From positions 582,103-646,102 of the forward strand of contig NZ_PEAY01000003.1 in the NCBI RefSeq assembly GCF_002807665.1: a stretch of DNA of 64,000 bases. The letters are read 5' to 3'. Positions 46,833-56,657 of this stretch are shown here, one piece after another. The stretch comes from Neoalteromonas facilis. Lineage in GTDB: Bacteria; Pseudomonadota; Gammaproteobacteria; Enterobacterales; Alteromonadaceae. A model generated the notes under the pieces. The model saw only the letters and a program-made list of their open reading frames with translations. It was not told the DNA's origin and made no database searches. The stretch's first letter is position 1; the number at the start of each line of letters is the position of its first letter. Both the position numbers and the translations under genes were made by a program.

Positions 46833-49800
46833 ATGAACATTTACAAAGGCCGTAACGTTTTTCTTTTTTTCGTTAGTGCTATTTTGAGCATTATGATCAA
46901 CGCCACTGCAATGGCTGACGATTTAGATATCTATCTCGGTTCTGGCGGCAGTGCGGTAACCTATAACCCTAATGTGTTATTTATTATGGATACCTCCGGC
47001 AGTATGACGGGGATGGACGGTACGTCTGAGTCACGTATGTTGCGTGTGCAGAATGCCTTGAAGGATGCGTTAGGTTCTGCAACCAATATCAATGCTGGTC
47101 TCATGCGATTTTCTGATCTCGGCGGACCAATATTGTACCCCATTCGAGATATCGATGAAGCGGTTCAACCCGAAATCATTACGTCAACGAACGCGGGTGA
47201 GAATGATGCATATGAAGTCAATGGGTCAGTCACGCTTGGCAACAATCAATTGGTGTTAACGCAAGGTACTAATACGGTTACCACGGGGCTACGATACACG
47301 CAGTTGAACATTCCGCGTGGCGCTACTATTACGAACGCTTTTTTACGCCTGACGTCCGCACAATTAAACAGTGCGGCATCGACTATTACCATTCGCGGTG
47401 AGAAAAGTGGTAATGCGACAGAATTCACTACTACCAATAACGATATTTCAAGTCGACCGGTCACAAGCGATGCTGTGGTGTGGAGTACGGATAATGAATT
47501 TCCTGCTTCTGGAGAAATAGTCAATTCACCCAGTTTGGTCAATGTGATCCAAGAGGTCGTCGATCAGAGTAGCTGGTGCGGTGGTAGTGCATTAAACCTT
47601 ATCATTGAGGGAACCAGTTCCGACGCATCAAGTGCGCGCAAAGCGTTGGCCATTGAAGAAGGTACGGGGCGCTCGCCACAGCTGGTAGTCGTCTATGATG
47701 ATACGACCGCTACAGGGTGTGTAACAGGTCAATTGGCCTATCAAGTCAGTTCCAATCGAAATAATGCAGAGGAAAGACCTGACGGTTACCAATCGACAGG
47801 TAGTGAACTGACTTTTGACAGTGGCAACAATGCCTACATTGCAGCACGGTTTCGAAATGTTAATTTGCCTCAGGGCGCAACCATTTCAGAGGCCTATATA
47901 GAATTTACTGCCTATCAAACGGATACCGGCAATGGTGCTTCAATGACTATTGCGGCAGCTGATGAAGATGACCCTAAAGGGTTCAACAACTATAAGCGTT
48001 ACACACTGCGCGACAAGTCAAAAACAGCCAGTGTAACCTGGTCGAATATTCCGTCGTTTTATAAAAATTCAGTGTACAAAACGCCGTCGTTGGTGCCTAT
48101 CGTACAACAAATCGTAAATCGTACTGGATGGCAGGCGAACAACGACATGATGTTTATTTTCTCTAATTTCACCGGTGACCGAGGCGCCTATTCATATAAA
48201 GGCAAGCCATCAGGCTCCCCCGTGTTAGTGATCAAATATCAAGGAAATGCTATTCCCGGCACGACAAGTACGGTGCGTCAGCACTTGATCAGCCAAGTCG
48301 ATGATTTGAGTGCCAGTGGGTTCACGCCTATTGTAGATACACTTTATGAAGCAACACAGTATTACGGTGGCCGTGATGTCTATTATGGTTTGCGCAGGGG
48401 AGATGGCTCGGTCAGTAGTACAGTGCGCAGAAATACGCGTGTTAGTCATAGAGCCTCTTATATTGGTTCAGATGCGGTAAAACCGAGCGGTTGTACAGCG
48501 GACAATCTGAGCAGCTCAAACTGTATCAATGAATATATACCCACGGGAGCTGAGTATATTTCACCTATCGTAGATTTACAGTGCCAGACTAATAATCATA
48601 TTGTCTTGTTGTCTGATGGTGAGGCAAACAACAATCATAGCGTAGATGAAATAGAGGCGTTGTTGGGGCAGTCGTGCACCGGCTCTGGCGGTGAGAAGTG
48701 TGGGGTAGACTTAGTCAGTAACTTAAGTAAAGCCAACCAATCAAAAATTGACGCTCGCATTATTACGCACACAATAGGCTTTGCGGCAAATAGCACGGCG
48801 AACAACTTTCTCAATAAACTCGCATTGCAAAGCGGTGGTGGATTCTATACTGCCAATAATAGCGCCGATTTAGTAGAAGCATTCCAAACAATCTTGCGCT
48901 CCGTTAAAGATGTCAACGCGACCTTTGTATCTCCAGGTGTAGCGGTGAACCAGCTGAATCGTCTAACCCATAGAGATGAACTGTATTTCGCATTATTTAA
49001 GCCCTCTGAGGGAACCCTTTGGCCGGGTAACCTGAAGAAGTATAAGATTGACGGTGACAAAGTGTTGGATAAAAACAGCCTTGATGCCGTGGATACTGTA
49101 ACCGGTTTCTTTGCTGAGAATAGTCACTCATTCTGGTCAACGTTGGCTGATGGAAATGATGTAAGGGATGGTGGTGCTGCTAGCAAAGTGTCACTCACGC
49201 GAAATATTTACACCTTCTCAGGGCCTGGGAACATTGCCAGTAGCAGTAATGAGTTACATGAATCTAACACAGCCATTACAACGACGATGTTGGATGTTGA
49301 TAGTGAACCAAATCCACTGGTAGCAAGGGATACTGTACTGAAATGGGCTAGAGGCGTGGATGTTAGAGATGATGATGGTGATGGTTCGACTAGTGATGTG
49401 CGTTTGCAAATGGGGGATCCTATTCACAGTCAGCCTGTCATTGTTAACTATTCTACAACTGACAGTGCGATTTTTGTCGCAACCAATCATGGCTTTTTAC
49501 ATTCAATTGACGCCGCCACAGGTAGCGAAAATTTCGCTATTATTCCTCAAGACCTGTTAGCTAATTTGAATGAGCTATACCGAGACACCTCTACGTTCAA
49601 CCACATATATGGGCTTGACGGTGATATGGTACTGCGAACCAAAGGAACAGACACATACTTGTATGTGGGTATGCGAAGAGGTGGCAACAATTATTATGTA
49701 TTTGATGTAACCAGCAAGAGCTCGCCTAAGTTAGTCTTCCAAATTACTGGTGGTTCTCCAGGATTTGAGAAACTAGGCCAAACATGGTCAAGACCGACGA

Positions 49801-50924
49801 TCACCAAGATGTCTATCGGCGGCTCTACCAAGAATGTCATGATTGTCGGTGGTGGGTATGATGATTCTCAGGATTCAAACAGCATCCGTACGACAGACTC
49901 GGTTGGGAATGCTGTATATATCATCGATGCTGACAATGGCCAGTTGTTGTGGACTATCAGTAATGCCGGCGCTGATCTAAATGTGCCTGAAATGCAATAC
50001 AGCATACCTGCGCGGATTTCGACTATTGATCGTGACAATGACGGTTTAGCTGACCACATGTATGTGGTTGATATGGGCGGGCAATTGTTCCGGTTCGATA
50101 TCTACAATGGGCAAGCGGGTGGCGATTTTATGCGCGGTGCTCGCCTTGCTGATTTCGCAGGCAGCGGTGCTGCTGATAATCGTCGCTTCTATTATGGACC
50201 GGATGTATCAGAGATTAGTTTAGGCGATGACCTATTCTATGCGGTCGCGTTTGGTAGCGGATTTAGGGCAGGTCCACTGGATACTCAAATTGATGATCGT
50301 TTTTACATGCTCAAAGATGATGGAGTGTTCACGCTCAATGCGAATGGTCGATATACGCTGCCCAAAACAGCTTACGTAGAGTCAGATTTGTATGATGCGA
50401 CGGATCATTTATTGACGGATGCAAATCAGACTACGCGTGATATTGCCAGTACGACTTTGGCGAGCAAGAAAGGTTGGCTGTTGAGATTAACTACGGATGG
50501 TGAGAAAGTTTTATCCTCGCCGTTAATATTGGATTACAAGATATTCTTTACAACCTATGTTCCGGCAAGTTCAAGCGGTAGTAGCTGTGCACCGCCGACA
50601 GGTAATAGTCGCGCATATTTAGTCAATTTATTTAATGCCAACGCCGTTGATGATCTGAATCAAACGGGTGAGCTGGACAAAAATGACCGATATGCGCAAT
50701 TAAAGCAGACAGGTATCGCGCCAGATACTAAGATCTTGATTGAGGATATTGTGCAACCTGTTGTTTGTTTGGGTACAGAGTGTGTTTCTGCTGTTATTAA
50801 AATAGACAATAATGGCGTTGTTCAGCCGTGTAATTCAGATTTTGAATGTTTAGCCCGAAACATTTATGGTCGGTTTGAACGTGTGCAACGTGGAAGTTGG
50901 GAAACAGAAGTCGAGAGACAATAA
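46833..50924 (+). CDS. pilY1: Type IV pilus tip-associated protein PilY1
   Basis: A 1363-residue secreted protein. Signal peptide (about 1-28). A von Willebrand A domain starts at NPNVLFIMDTSGSMTG, with the MIDAS motif DTSGS (53-57), and resumes at about 475-690 with FTPIVDTLYEA and IVLLSDGEAN. Between these halves (about 125-470) lie two homologous beta-sandwich modules. The C-terminal half (about 700-1300) is the PilY1 beta-propeller, with calcium-loop-like DDDGDGSTSD (846-855) and DRDNDGLAD (near 1070). PilY1 caps the pilus, controls extension and retraction, and mediates surface attachment and sensing. It is the largest gene in the window, between pilX and pilE. Confidence 0.93.
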   Translation: MNIYKGRNVFLFFVSAILSIMINATAMADDLDIYLGSGGSAVTYNPNVLFIMDTSGSMTGMDGTSESRMLRVQNALKDALGSATNINAGLMRFSDLGGPILYPIRDIDEAVQPEIITSTNAGENDAYEVNGSVTLGNNQLVLTQGTNTVTTGLRYTQLNIPRGATITNAFLRLTSAQLNSAASTITIRGEKSGNATEFTTTNNDISSRPVTSDAVVWSTDNEFPASGEIVNSPSLVNVIQEVVDQSSWCGGSALNLIIEGTSSDASSARKALAIEEGTGRSPQLVVVYDDTTATGCVTGQLAYQVSSNRNNAEERPDGYQSTGSELTFDSGNNAYIAARFRNVNLPQGATISEAYIEFTAYQTDTGNGASMTIAAADEDDPKGFNNYKRYTLRDKSKTASVTWSNIPSFYKNSVYKTPSLVPIVQQIVNRTGWQANNDMMFIFSNFTGDRGAYSYKGKPSGSPVLVIKYQGNAIPGTTSTVRQHLISQVDDLSASGFTPIVDTLYEATQYYGGRDVYYGLRRGDGSVSSTVRRNTRVSHRASYIGSDAVKPSGCTADNLSSSNCINEYIPTGAEYISPIVDLQCQTNNHIVLLSDGEANNNHSVDEIEALLGQSCTGSGGEKCGVDLVSNLSKANQSKIDARIITHTIGFAANSTANNFLNKLALQSGGGFYTANNSADLVEAFQTILRSVKDVNATFVSPGVAVNQLNRLTHRDELYFALFKPSEGTLWPGNLKKYKIDGDKVLDKNSLDAVDTVTGFFAENSHSFWSTLADGNDVRDGGAASKVSLTRNIYTFSGPGNIASSSNELHESNTAITTTMLDVDSEPNPLVARDTVLKWARGVDVRDDDGDGSTSDVRLQMGDPIHSQPVIVNYSTTDSAIFVATNHGFLHSIDAATGSENFAIIPQDLLANLNELYRDTSTFNHIYGLDGDMVLRTKGTDTYLYVGMRRGGNNYYVFDVTSKSSPKLVFQITGGSPGFEKLGQTWSRPTITKMSIGGSTKNVMIVGGGYDDSQDSNSIRTTDSVGNAVYIIDADNGQLLWTISNAGADLNVPEMQYSIPARISTIDRDNDGLADHMYVVDMGGQLFRFDIYNGQAGGDFMRGARLADFAGSGAADNRRFYYGPDVSEISLGDDLFYAVAFGSGFRAGPLDTQIDDRFYMLKDDGVFTLNANGRYTLPKTAYVESDLYDATDHLLTDANQTTRDIASTTLASKKGWLLRLTTDGEKVLSSPLILDYKIFFTTYVPASSSGSSCAPPTGNSRAYLVNLFNANAVDDLNQTGELDKNDRYAQLKQTGIAPDTKILIEDIVQPVVCLGTECVSAVIKIDNNGVVQPCNSDFECLARNIYGRFERVQRGSWETEVERQ

Positions 50925-50926
50925 AT

Positions 50927-51406
50927 ATGTACAGAATTAGGCAGAACAGAAAAACAACGGGTTTCACGCTAGTGGAATTGATGATAGTGGTTGCGATTGT
51001 GGGGATTATCAGCGCTATCGCTTATCCGGCATATCAGGGAATGATGGTCGGTAGCTACCGCAGTACCGCCCAGGCAGACCTCATGGCGTTAGCCGCTGCA
51101 ATGGAACGACACAAAGCGGCCAATTATACTTATGAGGGGGCTGCGACTGGTGGAAGTGATACAGGCGCTCCAGCGATCTTTCAAACGCATTCACCGGCGG
51201 CGGAACCTGCCGCTAATAAACGTTATGATCTTGTCATTGATACCGTTTCTGCCAATGGTGTCAGTTACCGTCTACGCGCAATACCTGTCTCGGGAGGCGC
51301 GCAAGCAACAGATGGATCCTTATACGTATTTAGTGATGGACGAAAAGCGTGGGACCAAGATAACAGTGGTAGCCTTTCAGCTAGCGAATACTGTTGGAGC
51401 TGCTAG
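50927..51406 (+). CDS. pilE: Type IV pilin PilE-like (minor)
   Basis: A 159-residue prepilin. The ATG at 50927 lies two bases after the pilY1 stop; upstream frames extend into pilY1. Cleavage site KTTG/FTLVELMIVVAIVGIISAIAYPAYQ. The short head holds ADLMALAAAMERHKAANYTYEG and ends in a conserved disulfide-like pair (CWSC). The position at the end of the fimT/pilVWXY1E type operon identifies it as PilE, part of the tip complex rather than the main pilin. Confidence 0.92.
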   Translation: MYRIRQNRKTTGFTLVELMIVVAIVGIISAIAYPAYQGMMVGSYRSTAQADLMALAAAMERHKAANYTYEGAATGGSDTGAPAIFQTHSPAAEPAANKRYDLVIDTVSANGVSYRLRAIPVSGGAQATDGSLYVFSDGRKAWDQDNSGSLSASEYCWSC

Positions 51407-51426
51407 TTCTGGTACTTAGATAAAGT

Positions 51427-51467
51427 GGGATAATACGTCAATTTTTGTTGTTCAGACCTATTATCCC
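51427..51467. terminator. Candidate hairpin after pilE
   Basis: GGGATAATA (51427-51435) and TATTATCCC (51459-51467) form a perfect 9-bp stem with a 23-base loop between the convergent pilE and glnB. No long T tract follows, so its action as a terminator is uncertain. Confidence 0.4.
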
Positions 51468-51494
51468 GTCTCTCGAGCCTATTGACTGCGGTGA

Positions 51495-52686
<1,192 letters not shown>

Positions 52687-52819
52687 GGTTGAATAAGCAT
52701 CCTATGTTGTAAATTGTGTTTAACTGTATGGCATATGTACTTACGTGCACACAAATATACCGAATTGCGCCGCTAGCATTGTATACTTACTTTAGGATAT
52801 TTTCAGTGGATGAATTTCT

Positions 52820-53365
52820 ATGAATAGGCAAAGCGGTGTTACTTTAGTAGAAATGATGATTTCTTTGGCCATTGTGGCCATCTTGCTCACCACGGTTGCG
52901 CCCAATGTGCAGGGGATGTTGATCCAAAATAGAATTGTGTCAGAAATCAATGAACTCAGTGGCATCATTCAATTTGCTCGTCATACAGCAATAGAAGAAC
53001 AATCTGATACTGTGTTATGCCCAACGGCTAATTTTAGTAGCTGTACTGTTAATTGGAGTGATCCGAAAATGGTATTTATCGATGCTGACGGTGACGGCAG
53101 TCGGGGGGCTAATGAGGAAATCCTGGTTTCATCCAGCGCCATCAGTGATGTAAACAAATTATATGGCCCGAATTCTGAGCTTATATTTCTTGCGAGCGGC
53201 GGTTCAAATACTGCAGCAGAACTCGTATTTTGTCATAAAAACAAAAAGGCAAAATACGCTCGAGGGCTTTCGTTAGGATTGCAAGGGCGAGTGAAATCCA
53301 GCAAGGACAAAAATAAAGACGGCGTTTATGAGAACGCTTCTGGTAAGCCTTTATCTTGCCCTTGA
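52820..53365 (+). CDS. fimT: GspH/FimT-family pseudopilin
   Basis: A 181-residue minor pilin with prepilin site QSG/VTLVEMMISLAIVAILLTTV and a FimT/GspH head: NRIVSEINELSGIIQFARHTAIEE is the helix typical of this family. A Lys-rich tail (SSKDKNKDGVYENASGK) ends in a Cys. It is separated from the pilV-pilE operon by the convergent glnB-nadE pair, but in other bacteria fimT heads that operon, so it probably belongs to the same pilus tip complex. Confidence 0.88.
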   Translation: MNRQSGVTLVEMMISLAIVAILLTTVAPNVQGMLIQNRIVSEINELSGIIQFARHTAIEEQSDTVLCPTANFSSCTVNWSDPKMVFIDADGDGSRGANEEILVSSSAISDVNKLYGPNSELIFLASGGSNTAAELVFCHKNKKAKYARGLSLGLQGRVKSSKDKNKDGVYENASGKPLSCP

Positions 53366-53380
53366 TACTGAATTAAGTGC

Positions 53381-53863
53381 TTAGTGGTTGTGTCCACAGC
53401 CTCCGGCAGTGTGAACATGGCCATGTGCAATCTCTTCACTAGTGGCCTCGCGAACACCCACAACTTCTACGTCAAAATTAAGTGTCACACCAGCCAACGG
53501 ATGGTTGCCATCAACTACGACTTCATCATCGGTAACATCAATGACGATAACCGATTGGTCGCCGTGATCAGTTGTTGCGCGAAAAGACATTCCAACGGAT
53601 ACATCCATACCTTCAAACATATTCTTTGGCACAGCTTGAACCAAATTATCGTGACGCTCACCATAGGCTTTCTCAGGCGCAACGGTAATTTCGAACGTAT
53701 CCCCTTGCTGTTTGCCGGCTAAGGCTTCTTCCAAGCCTACAACTAAAAAACCATGCCCATATAAAAATTCTAATGGCTCACCACTGCGCGATGAATCTAT
53801 TTCTACGGCTTCGGTAGTACTCACGGTGTAGTGCATTTTCACTACGCTATTTTTTTCAATCAT
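53381..53863 (-). CDS. slyD: FKBP-type peptidyl-prolyl isomerase SlyD
   Basis: SlyD, 160 residues. The FKBP domain starts MIEKNSVVKMHYTV, with the inserted chaperone flap (about 70-120, EKAYGERHDNLVQAVPKNMFEG) and ends VDGNHPLAGVTLNFDVEVVGV. A short His/Cys/Gly tail (HGHVHTAGGCGHNH) is the metal-binding region, much shorter than in E. coli. It acts as a prolyl isomerase, chaperone and nickel supplier. Convergent with fimT; 11 bases after ygfZ and likely co-transcribed with it. Confidence 0.95.
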   Translation of the reverse strand: MIEKNSVVKMHYTVSTTEAVEIDSSRSGEPLEFLYGHGFLVVGLEEALAGKQQGDTFEITVAPEKAYGERHDNLVQAVPKNMFEGMDVSVGMSFRATTDHGDQSVIVIDVTDDEVVVDGNHPLAGVTLNFDVEVVGVREATSEEIAHGHVHTAGGCGHNH

Positions 53864-53874
53864 TCAATTACCAG

Positions 53875-54837
53875 TTAGTTTTCCACCGCATAAGGAAGCG
53901 ATGTGATAGTCAATTTGTCTTCGGGAGACGCTTTCAGACGCAAGGTTTCGCCAATGGTACTGTCATTACTCAATACCGCGAGTAGCGCAATCTCATTGCC
54001 TACTGAAGCTACATTCAGCACAGTTCCACCTCGACGCCAATTGTCACCGACTGCTTTTTCAAGCATATCACCCGGCTGGATGTTTATCGAATCTGCGTGT
54101 TCACTTTTGCCAATCAGTAAGTATGTCGCGCGTTTGTTTTTACCCAAATAGCGTGTTCTCGCCACAACCTCTTGCCCCATATAGCAGCCTTTTTTGAAAT
54201 CTATGGCATCGAGAACATGGAGGTTTAGCATCTGTGGCACATATTCGTTGCTAGTTTGTTCACTGACGAGTGCGATACCCTCAATAATATTCATCGCTGT
54301 CCAGTGAGAGGCCGGCATCTTTGCAATGTTATCGGGAAACTCAATAGCAGGTTGTGCTGAGGAGCTGGCAAGCAAATAGCGAGGGCCGTAGTCACCACTG
54401 ACATTGATCAGCCAACCATTATCCATGAAATTGCACGCCATGTTGGAAGCTGGAACTGTGCCATATTGCTGCGCAAGTGCTTGGCCTGCGTCTGCACCGC
54501 ATACACCCCAAAACTGCAAGGAATCACTGACATCCTCGATTGAAACTTTTGAAAATACGCCATATTTTTTGAGCTCTCTAAGGCTACTACTCAAGGCGCC
54601 GCGTTCACATACGTAGTGAAACCCGTTGAGAATGGGGAGTAATATTCCATTGCTCCACATTTTACCTTTAAAGTCACAGTGGCTTGTTCGTTGAGCAGAG
54701 TTCTCTTTCAACCTTGTGACATTAGACGTTACTTGCCCTTGTATGTAACTTGAAGCTTGTTCACCTGTGATTGCAATTACGCCGATATCATTCAGTTGAC
54801 AAAAGAAGTTGTCACTCAGTGCTATGGGCTTTGTCAT
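53875..54837 (-). CDS. ygfZ: tRNA-modifying protein YgfZ (iron-sulfur cluster biogenesis factor)
   Basis: YgfZ, 320 residues from the ATG at 54837; a start at 54870 would add 11 unsupported residues. A folate-binding aminomethyltransferase-like fold. The hallmark K-G-C-Y-x-G-Q-E motif is present in DFKKGCYMGQEVVARTRYLG. N-terminal AITGEQASSYIQGQVTSNV is typical. The family helps assemble or repair Fe-S enzymes such as MiaB. It is divergent from sdhE, the arrangement of E. coli. Confidence 0.93.
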   Translation of the reverse strand: MTKPIALSDNFFCQLNDIGVIAITGEQASSYIQGQVTSNVTRLKENSAQRTSHCDFKGKMWSNGILLPILNGFHYVCERGALSSSLRELKKYGVFSKVSIEDVSDSLQFWGVCGADAGQALAQQYGTVPASNMACNFMDNGWLINVSGDYGPRYLLASSSAQPAIEFPDNIAKMPASHWTAMNIIEGIALVSEQTSNEYVPQMLNLHVLDAIDFKKGCYMGQEVVARTRYLGKNKRATYLLIGKSEHADSINIQPGDMLEKAVGDNWRRGGTVLNVASVGNEIALLAVLSNDSTIGETLRLKASPEDKLTITSLPYAVEN

Positions 54838-55003
54838 TTTTTTACTCGCTTGAACATCGTTACCGCACATTATGAGGATTAATAAGGTGATAACAAGCTT
54901 GATTTACCCGAATATCGAACGCTGAGACGCTGTATGAAGGGAACAGTAAACATGTGGGAATTGACATGGTATATTGCGGCCATCTTTAGTGATGAGAGAA
55001 TTT

Positions 55004-55255
55004 ATGTTTTCGGAAAAAAGATATGCCCGCCTCAAATGGGCGTGCCGCAGAGGTATGCTTGAATTAGATGTGTTACTCATGCCGTTCGTGGAAACCGGAT
55101 TTCACGACTTAGACGATGCTCAGCAGGAACAATTTGAGCGCCTCTTGACGTCTGATGATCCCGATTTGTTTGCTTGGTTTATGGGGCATCAAGCCTGTGA
55201 TGATCCTGAACTGGATGCGATGATCAAGCATATTCTCTCGCGTGTTAAGGTCTAG
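55004..55255 (+). CDS. sdhE: FAD assembly factor SdhE
   Basis: SdhE, 83 residues from the ATG at 55004, chosen because it follows GAGAGA and matches the family length; two upstream in-frame starts (54974, 54992) add unmatched residues. It promotes covalent attachment of FAD to succinate dehydrogenase. The essential RGM-x-ELD motif is intact in WACRRGMLELD, and DDPDLFAWFMGH matches the family. Its end overlaps the next gene, ygfX, by 14 bases. Confidence 0.93.
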   Translation: MFSEKRYARLKWACRRGMLELDVLLMPFVETGFHDLDDAQQEQFERLLTSDDPDLFAWFMGHQACDDPELDAMIKHILSRVKV

Positions 55256-55685
55256 TTTTAGTTACGTCACAGGCTTTTCACCTACTCAACGTATCATCTT
55301 GTTGCTCATTTTGATGATAGGCCCGTTATGGTCATTACGAGACTTGGGACATACTGAATGGTGGTTTCAAGGGACGATAGCCCTATCCATATTTCTGCTG
55401 ATAGTGAATATCAACATGGCGTTGACGCCACAGAAAACGCTACAAATAAGCATTGATGAGCAGGGAATGGTAGCGCTTGTGTCTGAGAAAGAATCGTTTT
55501 CCCATCATTGGCGGGTTTGCCACACTTCTCGCGTGTCTCCTTGGGTCATCTGGCTAAGTCTGATTTCAAATAGTACAAATGTTATCAAAGAGCGAAAAGT
55601 ACTCGCACTTGCAGCATATAAACTAGACGATAATGCGCGGCGGATACTTGGGTTCTGCATTGTTCGTAGTCAATATGAAAGGTAG
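55242..55685 (+). CDS. YgfX/CptA-family membrane protein
   Basis: A 147-residue protein starting from GTG at 55242, inside the end of sdhE. Two membrane helices (about 17-36 and 44-60) followed by a beta-rich cytoplasmic part. The YgfX family is encoded next to sdhE in many gammaproteobacteria and was proposed as a membrane toxin partner of SdhE in E. coli; that role is disputed and not shown here. Similarity is based on context and layout rather than strong motifs. Confidence 0.75.
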   Translation: MLRSSFSYVTGFSPTQRIILLLILMIGPLWSLRDLGHTEWWFQGTIALSIFLLIVNINMALTPQKTLQISIDEQGMVALVSEKESFSHHWRVCHTSRVSPWVIWLSLISNSTNVIKERKVLALAAYKLDDNARRILGFCIVRSQYER

Positions 55686-55693
55686 TAGCAACT

Positions 55694-56605
55694 ATGTCTT
55701 TTTCACAACTGATCAAAGCAGCATTTAAAAAAGCCGAGCGTACTCGAATAGAGGCGCTCTTACCGGCCTCTCCGTCTGTGACGTTTGCAGGATTAAGACT
55801 GGAACGTTCGTACATGTGGAATGATATAGTGTCTCGTGTAAAGACATTTAACCAAATGCATGACTGGCAAGAGAACACACTGCACCCCTGTTTTTTACAA
55901 GTGCTTGGGCTGGAACTTCAACTCGGCTGTTTGTTGGACAAATCCTTTCCCTTTCCTGTGATGGGGTTGGTACACATTGCCAATCAAGTTCAAATAGTGT
56001 CGCCATTACATCCTGCTGATTATTCGTTAAGAGCTGAAATTAGCGCGCTTAAGCGACATGAGAAAGGCGCGGTGGTATCCGTCAATATAACAGCAAGTAG
56101 TGAAGGCAAAGAGGTGTACTCTGCGACAAGTGATTATTTATATCGCATGGCATCTTCTCGACCAACATCAAACCGCGATGACCGACCAAGCGTTATGGGA
56201 CTGGGAACCAAATTATTAGATATTTCGTTAGCGAAAAATGCAGGGCGGCGGTATGCCAAGTTAAGTCGTGATTATAATCCGATCCATCTATGGTCTATTA
56301 CCGCAAAGGTATTGGGGTTTAAGCAGCCAATAGCACATGGAATGCATACCTTGTCATTATGTATGTCGGCGTTGAGTAAAAACGCTGGTCCGCAACACTC
56401 ATTAAATCGAATTGAAAATCGTTTTATTGCGCCAGCTCCACTGCCGTGTCAGGTATCTCTGTATACCCGAGAGTTCGAATTAGGACGCGATGGGGAGCAC
56501 CCATTTTTGTTAGTGAATAGACAAGATGTGGTAGCGGATAACGCCTTAGCAGAATCGAAAAGGCCCATTATCGATGGAACGTTTCAATTCGAATCGCTGG
56601 GATAA
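55694..56605 (+). CDS. MaoC-like hotdog-fold dehydratase
   Basis: A 303-residue double-hotdog protein. The C-terminal half carries the R-specific enoyl-CoA hydratase signature: YAKLSRDYNPIHL with catalytic Asp and His, then GFKQPIAHGMHTL. The N-terminal half has a second, inactive-looking hotdog (about 40-150, TLHPCFLQVLGLELQ). Members hydrate enoyl-CoA or enoyl-ACP in fatty acid metabolism. It is downstream of ygfX by eight bases and may be read through from sdhE-ygfX. Convergent with nadB. Substrate not assigned. Confidence 0.85.
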   Translation: MSFSQLIKAAFKKAERTRIEALLPASPSVTFAGLRLERSYMWNDIVSRVKTFNQMHDWQENTLHPCFLQVLGLELQLGCLLDKSFPFPVMGLVHIANQVQIVSPLHPADYSLRAEISALKRHEKGAVVSVNITASSEGKEVYSATSDYLYRMASSRPTSNRDDRPSVMGLGTKLLDISLAKNAGRRYAKLSRDYNPIHLWSITAKVLGFKQPIAHGMHTLSLCMSALSKNAGPQHSLNRIENRFIAPAPLPCQVSLYTREFELGRDGEHPFLLVNRQDVVADNALAESKRPIIDGTFQFESLG

Positions 56606-56657
56606 AGCTGTACGGTACTGTTTGTTCATTTTGAGTGTGCATGATTGGCGATATAAG

